A stretch of DNA of 64,000 nt, from the NCBI RefSeq assembly GCF_016526145.1, contig NZ_JADDUE010000008.1, forward strand, positions 1 to 64,000, read 5' to 3'. The position numbers and the translations under genes are program-made. The notes beneath the pieces were generated by a model. It searched no databases. It worked only from the letters and a program-made list of their open reading frames with translations, and was not told the origin of the DNA. Every line of letters begins with the position of its first letter. The stretch's first letter is position 1. Origin of the DNA: Saccharopolyspora galaxeae (GTDB lineage Bacteria > Actinomycetota > Actinomycetes > Mycobacteriales > Pseudonocardiaceae). Positions 1 through 8,633 of this stretch are shown piece by piece.

Positions 1-209
1 ATGAGCACCGCCGTCTGCACCGTCATGTGCAACGAACCTGCGATCCGCGCGCCCTTCAACGGCTTCGAATCCGCATACTCCCGGCGAGTCGCCATCAAAC
101 CCGGCATCTCATGCTCCGCCAACCGAATCTGATGCCGACCCGACTCGGCCAAACCCAGATCAGCAACGGCGAAATCGAGGCCATTGACCTTCTGCAAATT
201 AACGCTCAT
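1..209 (-). CDS. ahcY: S-adenosylhomocysteinase, N-terminal part (runs off the left edge)
   Basis: Only the first 69 codons are present; the rest lies beyond position 1. The start ATG is at 207-209. Residues 30-40 read [11 protein letters not shown] and 53-69 read [17 protein letters not shown], which is the hallmark N-terminal block of S-adenosylhomocysteine hydrolase. The enzyme splits SAH into adenosine and homocysteine in the cytosol and relieves product inhibition of methyltransferases. The upstream 163 bases hold a nested hairpin (242-300), so expression may be controlled in the leader. Family identity is sure; the remainder of the gene cannot be checked here. Confidence 0.93.
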   Translation of the reverse strand, partial: MSVNLQKVNGLDFAVADLGLAESGRHQIRLAEHEMPGLMATRREYADSKPLKGARIAGSLHMTVQTAVL

Positions 210-241
210 GATTCTTCAGCTCCGTTCCTCAGCGAGTTGGC

Positions 242-300
242 CACGGCGCGTGGTGCCGCACGCACCACGAGCGCATGGCTTGAAAGACTTCCGCGCCGTG
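242..300 (-). promoter_or_regulatory. Nested hairpin in the ahcY leader
   Basis: An 8-bp outer stem pairs 242-249 with 293-300, and a 7-bp inner stem pairs 250-256 with 262-268 around a 5-base loop. A 24-base unpaired bulge (269-292) separates the two on one side. The element ends 32 bases before the ahcY start codon. It does not match the SAH riboswitch core as I remember it, so it may be an undescribed leader RNA, an attenuator, or chance. Confidence 0.35.
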
Positions 301-372
301 CGCGGGAAAGCGAACGAGTGCTCGCAGAAGCGCCCCTGCTTCCGCGGCAACACCGGTCGGCCGAAATGCGAA

Positions 373-400
373 AAGGGCGCCTCCTCTCGGAGGCGCCCTT
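373..400 (-). terminator. Intrinsic terminator after the acyl-CoA ligase gene
   Basis: A perfect 12-bp stem (373-384 with 389-400) has a 4-base loop. Read on the minus strand it is followed by TTTTCG, a short U tract, so it fits as the end of the minus-strand operon that finishes at 597. It separates that operon from the ahcY leader. The rest of 210-596 holds the ahcY leader and no other gene that I can see. Confidence 0.85.
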
Positions 401-596
401 CACCGTCCTTCCGGCTGCACCGGTGGTCGAGCGTGGCGGACTTGGTCCGTTGCAGCGCCTCTCGACCATCGGCCGACACCACGACCTGACTGGGTCGCAG
501 GGTGGCTCGATTGCAGCCCGAGATCGATTTGGCATCAAGTGTGGCAGGCTCCGCAGCGACGCGTCAACGCCGCTCCCGACCCCCGCGCGGGCGTGC

Positions 597-2258
597 TCAG
601 GAATCCGCGGGGAGCACGCGCTGCCGCCCGTGCGCGGCGAACTCGGCTTCGAGCGCGGACTTGTCCTCGTCGCTCATCAAGCGGTAGTCCGGGCCGCCCC
701 GGCCGGTCCACCAGTACACCGGGTCCGCGCACCGCCAGGCCCGCTCGCGCAGCACGTTCTTGCGCAGCTTGTCCGATCCCGTGGTCGGGAGTCCGGTCGA
801 GACGCGGAGGAACCGCGGCACCGCCTTGGTTCCCAAATCCGGTTGCGCGGTGAGGAAACCGGCGAACTCCGCCGGGTCGAACTCGGCACCGCCGCGCAGT
901 TCGACGGCCGCCATGGCCCGGTCGCCGGTGCGCGGATCGGGAACCGCGAACGCCGCGGCCAGCACGACGTCCGGGTGCCGCCGCAGCACCCGTTCCACCA
1001 GCAGCGCGGAGAAGTTCTCGCCGTCGACCCGGATCCAGTCACCCTGCCTGCCGGCGAAGTACAGGAAACCGCGCTCGTCGAGGTAGCCGAGATCACCGGT
1101 CCAGTACCAGCCGTTGCGGACCCGCTGCGCATCGGCCGTTTCGTTCTTGTAGTAGCCCTCGAACCGGGCGGCGGCCGCCTTGTCGACGATCTCCCCGATC
1201 GCCTCGCCCGGGTTGCGCAGCCGCCCGTACTCGTCCAGCCGGGCGGGCGGGCAGGTGCCCAACGTGTCCGGATCGACCACGGCCACCGCTTCGCTGGACG
1301 GCTTGCCCAGGGAATCCGGCGGCGCGTCCGGATCGTTGCGGACGTGCCCGGAGCCCTCGCTGGAGCCGTAGCCCTCCTGGAGCACGCAGTCGAAGCGGCG
1401 GGCGAACTCGGCCTGGTCCTCCGGGGACGCTTCGGTGCCGAAGGCGTGGGTGAGCGTGTTGTCGCCGTCGTCGTCGCGTTCGGGTGTCGCGAGCAGGTAG
1501 GCGATGGACTTTCCGACGTAGGTGAAGTACGTGATGCCGAAGTACCGGACGTCGTCGATGAACCGGGAAGCGGAGAACTTCGGCGTCAAGCACACGGTGC
1601 AACCCGCCGCCAGCGCCGGAGCCCACAGCGCCATCAGCGCGTTGCCGTGGAACAGCGGCATGCAGCAGTAGCAGACGTCGTCGGCCGTGACGCCGTACTT
1701 CTCGCCGGTGGCGTAGCCGAGGCGGGTGAGCCGTCCTTGCGTGCACCGCGCGGCTTTCGAGGTCCCGGTGGTGCCGGAGGTGAACAGCAGCAGGAACAGC
1801 GCGGACTCGTCGACGCCGTCGTGGGCATGCGGCGGTTCGGCGTGCGCGGTGACGAGTTCGCCGTACCCGGGCTCGTCGACCAGCAGGAACCGCTCCGGCG
1901 GGACGCCGATGTCGAGCCCGGCCAGCCGGTCCCAACCGGTCCGGTCGGTGATGATCAGCTGGCAGTCGACATGCCGGACCTGAGCTTCCAGGTCCGCACC
2001 TCGGTGCGTCGGGTTGATCCCGGCGATGGTCGCTCCGGCCAGTGCGGCACCGCCGAGCCAGAAGATGTGCTCCGGCACGTTCTCCAGCAGCACGCCGATG
2101 TGGAACGGGCCGTCGGCGCGGAACTCGCGGGCGATGGCCGCCCGGGCCGCGCTCTCCTGTACGACCTCGTCCCAGCTCCAGGTGCGCTCTCTGGTGCGCA
2201 GCCCCGCCTTGCGGTCGCCCTGCCGCGCCAACAGCTGGTCGGCGATCGTCCGTTCCAT
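597..2258 (-). CDS. Acyl-CoA synthetase (AMP-binding, FadD17/FATP-like)
   Basis: The 553-residue protein has the AMP-binding P-loop TSGTTGTSK at 160-168, EGYGSSEG at 295-302, WYWTGDLGY at 384-392 and the hinge region GRQGDWIRVDGENFS at 403-417, with a likely catalytic lysine in TGSDKLRKN near the C-terminus. These are the ordered motifs of adenylate-forming acyl-CoA ligases, which activate a carboxylate with ATP and load CoA. The sequence resembles the mycobacterial FadD17 group, whose members act on long-chain or steroid side-chain acids. It starts 7 bases after the flavin reductase stop, with GAGGGG inside that junction, so the two are cotranscribed. The exact substrate is unknown. Confidence 0.85.
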   Translation of the reverse strand: MERTIADQLLARQGDRKAGLRTRERTWSWDEVVQESAARAAIAREFRADGPFHIGVLLENVPEHIFWLGGAALAGATIAGINPTHRGADLEAQVRHVDCQLIITDRTGWDRLAGLDIGVPPERFLLVDEPGYGELVTAHAEPPHAHDGVDESALFLLLFTSGTTGTSKAARCTQGRLTRLGYATGEKYGVTADDVCYCCMPLFHGNALMALWAPALAAGCTVCLTPKFSASRFIDDVRYFGITYFTYVGKSIAYLLATPERDDDGDNTLTHAFGTEASPEDQAEFARRFDCVLQEGYGSSEGSGHVRNDPDAPPDSLGKPSSEAVAVVDPDTLGTCPPARLDEYGRLRNPGEAIGEIVDKAAAARFEGYYKNETADAQRVRNGWYWTGDLGYLDERGFLYFAGRQGDWIRVDGENFSALLVERVLRRHPDVVLAAAFAVPDPRTGDRAMAAVELRGGAEFDPAEFAGFLTAQPDLGTKAVPRFLRVSTGLPTTGSDKLRKNVLRERAWRCADPVYWWTGRGGPDYRLMSDEDKSALEAEFAAHGRQRVLPADS

Positions 2259-2265
2259 CGGCCGC

Positions 2266-3450
2266 TCACCCCTCGGGCACGAGCACGCAGCGGGTCCGCC
2301 GGTAGATCGTCGGCATGCATTTGTTGCAGTGGATGCACAACGACTTGTCGCGTTCGCCCGCCTGAATTCGGTTGATCAGGTCCGGTTCGCGCAGCAGCGC
2401 GCGGGCCATCGCCACGAACTGGAAGCCCTCGGACATCGCCAGGTCCATGGTTTCCTTACTGGTGATGCCGCCGAGCAGCACCAGCGGCAGCCGGACGGCA
2501 GCGCGGATCTGGCGGGCCTGTTCCAGCAAGAACGCATCTTCGTACGGGTAGCTGCGGATGAGGGCCTTGCCGACCAGTTGCACGCCGAGCTTGACGGGCT
2601 GCTTCATCGCACCGGCGAACTCCTGCAGCGGCGCGTCGCCGCGGAACAGGTACATCGGGTTGCGCAACGAACTGCCCGCGGTGAGCTCGATCGCGTCGAC
2701 GCTGCCGTCGGCTTCCAGCCAGCGCGCGACCTGCGCGGCCTCGTCGACCCAGAACCCGCCGGGCGCCCCGTCGTCCATGTTCAGCTTCGCCAGCACCGCG
2801 ATCCGGTCCCCGACCGCGTCCCGCACCGCGCGGGCGGTCTGCAACGCCGGACGGGCCCGGTTGCGCAGCTCGCCGCCGTAGGAATCCTTGCGGCGGTTGA
2901 GGTTCGGGCTCAGGAACGAGCTGATGAAGTAGTTGTGCCCGAAATGCAGTTCCACCGCGTCGAAGCCGCACTCGATCGCCTGCTCGGCCGCCTCGGCGTG
3001 CTGCCTGGCGATCCGGTCGATGTCGGCGGCGGAGGCGGCCTTGGTCAGGCTCATGCTCGCGGCGTGCAGCCGGCGGGACGCCGACAGCGCCGGAGATCCG
3101 AGCTCCAACGCCGGTGCGACCGGACCGGCGTGCCCGAGCTGGGCCGACACCGCGGCCCCTTCGTCGTGCACCGCGTCGGTGAGGCGGCGCAGCCCCGGCA
3201 GCGCCTCGGGACGCCAGTACAGCTGGTGCTTGGCCGAGCGCCCGTCCGGCGACACCGCGCAGTAGGCGACCGTGGTCATCCCGGCGCCCCCGGCCGCGAC
3301 CTGGCGGTGGAACTCGATCAGGTCGTCGGACACCAGCGATTTCGGCGTCCTGCCTTCGAAAGTGGCTGCCTTGAGCACCCGGTTCCGCAGCGTCACCGGG
3401 CCGAGCCGGGCGGGTTGCAGCGGGTCGGGTGCGGACTGCGGCTCGCTCAC
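2266..3450 (-). CDS. NADH:flavin oxidoreductase (old yellow enzyme family)
   Basis: I take the GTG at 3448-3450 as start because GGAGG lies 7 bases before it; the first upstream in-frame ATG has no such site. The 394-residue product has the FMN barrel of old yellow enzymes, with ELHFGHNYF at 167-175 and SPNLNRRKDSYGG at 181-193. A C-terminal CIHCNKC plus a fourth Cys resembles the Fe-S motif of 2,4-dienoyl-CoA reductases, but the protein ends there and lacks their second flavin/NAD domain. It probably reduces an activated C=C bond of an enone or enoyl intermediate. It sits in one operon with the acyl-CoA ligase downstream and the SDR upstream. Confidence 0.85.
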   Translation of the reverse strand: MSEPQSAPDPLQPARLGPVTLRNRVLKAATFEGRTPKSLVSDDLIEFHRQVAAGGAGMTTVAYCAVSPDGRSAKHQLYWRPEALPGLRRLTDAVHDEGAAVSAQLGHAGPVAPALELGSPALSASRRLHAASMSLTKAASAADIDRIARQHAEAAEQAIECGFDAVELHFGHNYFISSFLSPNLNRRKDSYGGELRNRARPALQTARAVRDAVGDRIAVLAKLNMDDGAPGGFWVDEAAQVARWLEADGSVDAIELTAGSSLRNPMYLFRGDAPLQEFAGAMKQPVKLGVQLVGKALIRSYPYEDAFLLEQARQIRAAVRLPLVLLGGITSKETMDLAMSEGFQFVAMARALLREPDLINRIQAGERDKSLCIHCNKCMPTIYRRTRCVLVPEG

Positions 3451-3574
3451 TCGGGAACCTCCGTTCGGTTGCGCGGACGCCACGCCAAGCTAGCCCGCAG
3501 CGCCGCCGGGTCCGGGTCGCGATCCTGCTGACCGGGAGTGCGGACTGCGGTTTGAACTTCGTCTAGGCAGGCGC

Positions 3575-4330
3575 TCAGAAATCCGCCTGGCCGCCGTCGA
3601 GGGGGATGGTGGCTCCGGTCAGGTACCGAGCTTGCGGGCCGACGAGCATCGCCACTGCCTCGCCGATGTCCTGTTCGCAGTCGCCGACGTACCGCAGCGG
3701 GATCGTCTTGCGGAATTCCGCCGCCTCGGCCGGTCTCGCCTCGGCCCACGCCTCCAGACTCGGCGACAGCGCGTGCGGGGCGATGCAGTTGACCCGGATC
3801 CCGTCCGGTCCCCATTCCGCGGCGGCGGTGCGGGTCAGCGATCGGATCGCCTGCTTGGCCGCCGCGTAGGCGCCGTAGTTCGACGGATCCCAGCGCACCA
3901 TCGCGGAGGTCACCAGGTTGATGATGTTCCCGCCGCGTTCGGCCAGGTGCGGATGGCACGCCTTCATGAACGCGAAGGTGGCGAACGGTCCACTTCGGAA
4001 TCCTCGCTGGAAGTCGTTGTCCTTCATGGACAGCAGCGGTCCGAAGAGGCCGGAGTAAGCGTTGTTCACCAGGATGTCCACGCCGCCCATGGCCGAGACG
4101 ACGTCCGCGACGAGCCCCGGGATCGCGTCCAGATCGGTGACGTCGCAGCCGAACGGCGCCGCGTTCGCACCGCGTTCGCGCACCAGTTCGCAGGTCCGCG
4201 CCAGCTTCGACTCCGTGCGGCCCAGCACGGCCACGGACGCACCGGCGCCGGCCAGCGCCAACGCGATCCCCTGGCCCACGCCCTGGCCCGCGCCGGTCAC
4301 GATCGCGACCTTGCCGTCGAGATCTCCCAT
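3575..4330 (-). CDS. Short-chain dehydrogenase/reductase
   Basis: The 251-residue protein has the dinucleotide-binding motif TGAGQGVGQG at 12-21, NNAYSG near 95, and the YAAAK active-site motif near 160, so it is a classical SDR that interconverts an alcohol and a ketone with NAD(P). AGGAGG sits 5 bases before the ATG. It follows the TetR gene by 30 bases on the same strand and precedes the old-yellow-enzyme gene by 124 bases. The pairing with an acyl-CoA ligase and a flavin reductase suggests a beta-oxidation-like or ring-modifying role. The substrate cannot be read from sequence. Confidence 0.85.
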   Translation of the reverse strand: MGDLDGKVAIVTGAGQGVGQGIALALAGAGASVAVLGRTESKLARTCELVRERGANAAPFGCDVTDLDAIPGLVADVVSAMGGVDILVNNAYSGLFGPLLSMKDNDFQRGFRSGPFATFAFMKACHPHLAERGGNIINLVTSAMVRWDPSNYGAYAAAKQAIRSLTRTAAAEWGPDGIRVNCIAPHALSPSLEAWAEARPAEAAEFRKTIPLRYVGDCEQDIGEAVAMLVGPQARYLTGATIPLDGGQADF

Positions 4331-4360
4331 CGTGGCCTCCTGTCTCGCCTCCGCGGGCGG

Positions 4361-4984
4361 TCAGCTCCGGTCGCATGAGTTCGAGCGCGGCGCCAGCAGC
4401 AGCTCGGCGCCCATCCGGATGTCGGACTCCGCGTCCACAATGGACACTCGTGCGTTGAGGCTGGCCTGCAGCACGCCGTACCAGAGCTGCAGCAGCAACC
4501 GCACCAGCGCCATGTCCTGCGCGGTGGGCGTCCGGATGCCCAGCACCCGCAGGATCAGGCCGCGGAAGGTCCGGTCGATCCGGCCGACGTCGGGCACCGT
4601 CGCGGCGTTCGCGGTGTTCGACGACTGCAGCATGGCCACCGCGAGCGTTGGCTTGCGCAGCAGCTCCCGGCTGGCGCTGACCAGGACTTGCGCGACCGCT
4701 TCCGCCGGTTCGGCAGCCGGGTCGGGACCGGACCGGGTGCGCTCGTCGAAGCGCTCGACCCGGTCGGCCATCACCGCGGTGAACAGGTGGGTCTTGGACG
4801 GGAAGTAGCGGTAGAGCGTTCCGATGGCGACCCCGGCGTCCTTCGCCACCTCGTGCATCTGCACCCGCTCGAGGCCCTTCTCCGCGCCGATGTGCGCGGC
4901 GGCGCGCAGGATGCGCTCGCGCCGCTCGACCTGGCCGGGTGAGCTGGGCTCCGCAGCCGTCCTCGCCTCGGCGATGCGCGGCAC
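4361..4984 (-). CDS. TetR-family regulator, KstR-like
   Basis: The start is GTG 4982-4984, with GGAGG 7 bases upstream; another in-frame GTG two codons earlier overlaps that site. The 207-residue protein carries an N-terminal HTH at about 25-70 including VAIGTLYRYFPSKTHL, which closely resembles mycobacterial KstR, the repressor of steroid catabolism that responds to CoA thioesters. It heads the operon with the SDR, flavin reductase and acyl-CoA ligase, so it probably controls them. A short palindrome, TCCGA-C-TCGGA, at 5022-5032 lies in its upstream region. I found no clear KstR-box consensus by eye. Confidence 0.8.
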   Translation of the reverse strand: MPRIAEARTAAEPSSPGQVERRERILRAAAHIGAEKGLERVQMHEVAKDAGVAIGTLYRYFPSKTHLFTAVMADRVERFDERTRSGPDPAAEPAEAVAQVLVSASRELLRKPTLAVAMLQSSNTANAATVPDVGRIDRTFRGLILRVLGIRTPTAQDMALVRLLLQLWYGVLQASLNARVSIVDAESDIRMGAELLLAPRSNSCDRS

Positions 4985-5135
4985 TGGCACCCCTCCGTTC
5001 GCCTCGTCCGGCCCATGTGTATCCGACTCGGACCGGCGCCGGCCGGGCCGGTACCGGTGAGTGGGACCGGACCGCCGCCGGGACGCCGCGGCGCGGTTTT
5101 CTTCGGCGGCAGCGAATCCGGCCCGGGAGGACCGC

Positions 5136-6314
5136 ATGCTCCGGTCTGTCGCGAACCACGTGCTCACCGCGCTGCTCGCGGTCGGCTTGACCGCCTCCGG
5201 CTGCTCCTCCGGAGGTGTCCGGCAGGAGCCGGAGCTCGCCCCGACGCGGGGAAGCCTGTCGAGCGCGGTCGAGCTCGACCACCGAAGGCTGCCCAGCGCG
5301 CGCAGCGAAGCGCTGATCACCTACGGCTCCGCGAACGCGCGGGACGAGCCGATCACCGTGACGGGAACGGTCTCGGTTCCCGCCGCGCCACCACCGGGCG
5401 GCTGGCCGGTGATCAGCTGGGCGCACGGGACCACCGGCACCGCGGATGCCTGCGCCCCGTCCGCGGACCGTCCTGGCGGACCGGCGCACTCCTACGTCGG
5501 ACTCGTCGACCAGGTTCTGGACCGCTGGGTCGCGGCCGGTTACGCGGTGGTGCGTACCGATTACGAAGGTCTCGGCACGCCCGGCGAGCACCCTTACCTC
5601 AACGGCGTGAGCGAGGCGAACACGGTCGTCGACATCGTGCGCGCCGCGCGGCGGGCGAACCCCGGCATCGGCGCGGACTGGTTCGCGATGGGGCACAGCC
5701 AAGGCGGCCAGGCGGCGCTGTTCGCGGCCGCCGAACGGGTTCGTTCGGAGGTGCCGCTGCGTGCCGCAGTGGCGATCGCGCCCGGCGGTTTCCAGGTGGA
5801 CCGGACCGCGGAGTTCTTCCGCGCCCGGGCCGGAACTCCGGAGGTGACCGCCGCGCTGCCGTTCCTGTCCCCGCTGCTGCTCGGCGCGGCCGCGGCCGAC
5901 CCCGGCATCGCCGCGGACGAGCTGGTCGCCGACGAGATCCGCCCGCTGCTCGAGGTCGGTCGCACCGGCTGCCAGGACGACGTCCGGGAGGCCGCGGCGC
6001 GGATGCGGCCCCAGCGGGTGTTCCGGGACGACGCCGAGCTCGGTCCGCTCACCGCGTACCTGCGCAGCCAGGATCCGAGCCGGTTGGCCCTCGGCGTACC
6101 GACGCTGGTCCTGCAGGGCACCGACGACGCGCTGGTCGGCAAGCCGGGGACGGATCAGCTCGTCGGAATGTTGTGCCGCCGTTCTGGGCAGGTCAGCTAC
6201 CGGGTCTACGACGGTGCCGAGCACCGGCAGGTGCTGGCCGAGTCCCTGCCGGACGCCGAGCGGTTCGTGGACGCGGTCCGCGCCGGACGGCCGCCTGCGG
6301 GCACGTGCACCTGA
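5136..6314 (+). CDS. Secreted lipase-like alpha/beta hydrolase, predicted lipoprotein
   Basis: The ATG at 5136 is preceded by GGGAGG. Residues 1-22 form a signal peptide ending in the lipobox LTASGC with Cys23, so the 392-residue protein should be anchored to the outer face of the membrane. The fold is an alpha/beta hydrolase of the secretory lipase group: an oxyanion HGTTG motif, the nucleophile elbow GHSQGGQ near 188, an Asp in QGTDDALVG near 328 and a His in GAEHRQV near 362. It likely cleaves an external ester and so could feed the neighbouring catabolic enzymes. It is divergent from the KstR-like regulator, which may control both directions. Confidence 0.82.
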   Translation: MLRSVANHVLTALLAVGLTASGCSSGGVRQEPELAPTRGSLSSAVELDHRRLPSARSEALITYGSANARDEPITVTGTVSVPAAPPPGGWPVISWAHGTTGTADACAPSADRPGGPAHSYVGLVDQVLDRWVAAGYAVVRTDYEGLGTPGEHPYLNGVSEANTVVDIVRAARRANPGIGADWFAMGHSQGGQAALFAAAERVRSEVPLRAAVAIAPGGFQVDRTAEFFRARAGTPEVTAALPFLSPLLLGAAAADPGIAADELVADEIRPLLEVGRTGCQDDVREAAARMRPQRVFRDDAELGPLTAYLRSQDPSRLALGVPTLVLQGTDDALVGKPGTDQLVGMLCRRSGQVSYRVYDGAEHRQVLAESLPDAERFVDAVRAGRPPAGTCT

Positions 6315-6425
6315 GCACCGGTCCCGGCCAGCGAGATCGCGTCGGTGGCGGCGAGCGCGCGCACTTATGTTCCGCAACCGGAAAGAGCACGGCCGCACAC
6401 CGGAAGCAGTCGAAAGGCGCAAGCA

Positions 6426-7211
6426 ATGGACCGCTCGACCTACGGCCCGTGGGCCGTCATCGCCGGAGGTTCGGAAGGCGTCGGCGAGTCGTTCGCGCGG
6501 CGACTGGCCGATGCCGGCATCAACAGCGTGCTCATCGCCCGCAAACCGGAACCGCTGCGAGCCACGGCCGAAGCGGTGCGCGCCGCCGGAGCCGAGGCCC
6601 GCACGCTCGAACTCGACCTGCTCGACCCGGCCGCGCTGGACGAGATCCACGCCGCGACCGATGACCTCGAAGTCGGCCTGCTGATCTTCAACGCGGGCGC
6701 GAACACCTACGGGCACGAGTTCGTCACCGGCGATCCGGACCGCACGCGCGAGGTCATCGACCTGAACATCACCGCGCAGCTCGCGCTGGCGCGGCACTTC
6801 GGCGAGGCGATGAAGAACCGGCGGCGCGGCGGAATCCTGCTGGTCGGGTCGATGGCCGGGTTCATGGGCCAGGCCGAGATCAGCGTCTACTCCGCGGTGA
6901 AGGCGTTCGGCCGGGTCTTCGCCGAAGGACTCTGGCTGGAGCTGCGCGAGTTCGACGTGCACGTGCTGGAACTGGTGCTCGGCGTCACGAGGACCCCGGC
7001 GATGCAGCGCGCCGGGTTGCGCTTGGACCTGCCCGGGCTCGACGTCGCCGAACCCGATGACGTGGCGCGGGAGGGTCTCGAGCACCTCGCGGACGGTCCG
7101 GTGCGGATCGCGGGTGGCAACGAGCGGGCGGCGCGCAAGCGCAACGAATTCCCCCGCGCGGACCGGATCCTCGCCGCGCACGAGGCGACCCGGCGCCTGA
7201 TCGGCGGCTGA
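6426..7211 (+). CDS. Short-chain dehydrogenase/reductase
   Basis: The 261-residue protein has an SDR nucleotide fold with a variant glycine motif AGGSEGVGES at 13-22, FNAGAN in place of the usual NNAG, and YSAVKAF at about 155 as the active site. GAAAGG lies 8 bases before the ATG. It follows the lipase gene on the same strand by 111 bases. The variant motif is shared with small SDRs often annotated next to steroid or lipid catabolic genes. The specific reaction is unknown. Confidence 0.8.
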   Translation: MDRSTYGPWAVIAGGSEGVGESFARRLADAGINSVLIARKPEPLRATAEAVRAAGAEARTLELDLLDPAALDEIHAATDDLEVGLLIFNAGANTYGHEFVTGDPDRTREVIDLNITAQLALARHFGEAMKNRRRGGILLVGSMAGFMGQAEISVYSAVKAFGRVFAEGLWLELREFDVHVLELVLGVTRTPAMQRAGLRLDLPGLDVAEPDDVAREGLEHLADGPVRIAGGNERAARKRNEFPRADRILAAHEATRRLIGG

Positions 7212-7228
7212 GCGGCGTCTTCCACCTG

Positions 7229-7279
7229 GAGTGAACGGACCGTTCGTCCCAATAGATTGGACGAGCAGGCCGTTCACTC
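7229..7279. repeat. 51-bp hairpin repeat, copy A (between convergent genes)
   Basis: The element starts GAGTGAACGG and ends CCGTTCACTC, with long complementary arms and a centre containing CCAATAGATTGG. It sits exactly between an SDR ending at 7211 and a minus-strand gene ending at 7289, which fits a two-way transcription terminator. Related 51-bp elements lie at 22070, 29257 and 29331. Confidence 0.75.
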
Positions 7280-7288
7280 GCTCCGCAG

Positions 7289-8473
7289 TCAGATCATGTT
7301 GCGCAACGGGCCCGGAGGCGGTTGCAGCCCCAGCTGCCCCAGCGCCGAGGCGTGCAGCACCGCTCCGGGCGCGTGGATCGCGTGCGCCAGGCCCATGTGC
7401 GCGTCGCGCCAGAAGCGCTGCATCGGGTTGTCCGACCGCATCGCGTTCCCACCGGACCGCGCGACGATCTCGTCGACCGCCCGCACCGCGCGCCATGCCG
7501 CCTGCACCTGCTCGCGGCGCCCGATCGCGCGCCGTTCGAAGGTGACTTCGTGCCCAGCGGCGACCAGGTCGTACATCCGGGAAGCGTTGTCCAGCAGGGC
7601 GGTCCGGGACGCGGAGATCTCCGCGGCGGCTTCGCCGATGGCGGTCAGCGCGTACGGATCGTCCTTGATCCTGGTCCCGGTGATCTGGGTGCGGCCGCGC
7701 TGGTAGGCGAGGTGGTGTTCGAGCGCGCCCTCCGCGATGCCGACGACCGCCGCGGTGATGCCGAGCGGGAACGCGCAGGAGAACGGCACGTGGTAGGTGG
7801 GGTTCGCCAGTCCGGCCTCCCGCGCGGCGGTGCCGTCGACGAGCTTGCGGAAGGGGATCACGCGCTGCGCCGGGACGAACGCGTCCGCGACGACGATGTC
7901 CTTGCTGCCGGTGCCGCGCAGCCCCACCACGTCCCACGAGTCCTCGACGATCTCGTAGTCCGCACGCGGCAGGACGAGGTGCAGGTGTTCCGGCGCTTCG
8001 GGTAGCGTGCCGTCCGGTTCCGCAACGCGGCCGCCGAGGAAGATCCAGTCGCAGTGGTCGGTTCCGGAGGAGAACTGCCAGCGCCCGCTGAAGAAGTAGC
8101 CGCCGTCGACGGGCCGTGCCACGCCCATCGGCGCGTACGGCGAGGCGATCCAGGTGTCCTGGTCCGGACCCCAGATGGCCTGCTGCAGAGCCGGGTCGGC
8201 CAGCGCCATCTCCCACGGGTGCACGCCGACGATCCCGGCGACCCACCCGGTCGAACCGTCCAGCGCGGCGATGGCCAGCACCGCTTCGGCGAACTCGCGC
8301 GGGTGCGCTTCCATGCCGCCGTGCTCGCGCGGCTGCAGCATCCGGATCACGCCGCACTCGCGCAACGCGGCCGCGGCTTCGCCGGTCAGCTTGCCAGCGG
8401 CCTCGTTGCGCGGAGCCTGCTCGCGGATCCGGTCCGCTGCAGCCGAGACGGCCTCGACCACCTGAATGCCCAT
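7289..8473 (-). CDS. HsaA-like flavin-dependent monooxygenase (acyl-CoA dehydrogenase fold)
   Basis: With the ATG at 8473 the product has 394 residues and aligns from its first residues with HsaA, the oxygenase of the 3-hydroxy-9,10-seco-androstatriene-dione (3-HSA) monooxygenase that hydroxylates the phenolic ring in steroid breakdown. Visible matches are LDGSTGWVAGIVGVHPWEMAL, here cited by its core GSTGWVAGIVGVH, and the stretches SSYAPMG-like SPYAPMG, VGLRGTGS and QRFWRDAHMG. A second in-frame ATG at 8503 is possible but has no good ribosome site. The enzyme needs a flavin reductase partner, and none of the HsaB type is seen here. A related phenolic substrate is equally possible. Confidence 0.78.
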   Translation of the reverse strand: MGIQVVEAVSAAADRIREQAPRNEAAGKLTGEAAAALRECGVIRMLQPREHGGMEAHPREFAEAVLAIAALDGSTGWVAGIVGVHPWEMALADPALQQAIWGPDQDTWIASPYAPMGVARPVDGGYFFSGRWQFSSGTDHCDWIFLGGRVAEPDGTLPEAPEHLHLVLPRADYEIVEDSWDVVGLRGTGSKDIVVADAFVPAQRVIPFRKLVDGTAAREAGLANPTYHVPFSCAFPLGITAAVVGIAEGALEHHLAYQRGRTQITGTRIKDDPYALTAIGEAAAEISASRTALLDNASRMYDLVAAGHEVTFERRAIGRREQVQAAWRAVRAVDEIVARSGGNAMRSDNPMQRFWRDAHMGLAHAIHAPGAVLHASALGQLGLQPPPGPLRNMI

Positions 8474-8633
8474 GTCCTCCCACTTCCGGCCTTCTATCCA
8501 CATAGGACCGTCATGTCACGCGTCGTGGCACCGCCGGAAACCGCGCTACGGCGCGATATCGCCGATGCACGCCGGTGGCGGTGCCGCGCGGAATCAGGGC
8601 ACGACCCCGTCCGTCCACAACGGACCGACGCCT

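Noticed and set aside
1-132. Plus-strand open frame at the left edge
   Set aside because: It is antisense to ahcY, whose minus-strand sequence is conserved.
242-300. SAH or SAM riboswitch call for the ahcY leader
   Set aside because: The stems are real but the conserved core bases of the known classes are not seen, so only a generic structured leader is reported.
27-2375. Long plus-strand open frame opposite the acyl-CoA ligase
   Set aside because: It is the antisense shadow of the ligase gene; its product is low-complexity and matches nothing.
5022-5032. KstR box for the KstR-like regulator
   Set aside because: The 11-base palindrome does not match the TnnAACnnGTTnnA consensus and was left as a weak remark only.
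3447-8501. Very long minus-strand open frame spanning several genes
   Set aside because: It is a GC-driven shadow frame across well-supported genes on both strands, with Arg/Ala/Gly-rich composition and no family match.
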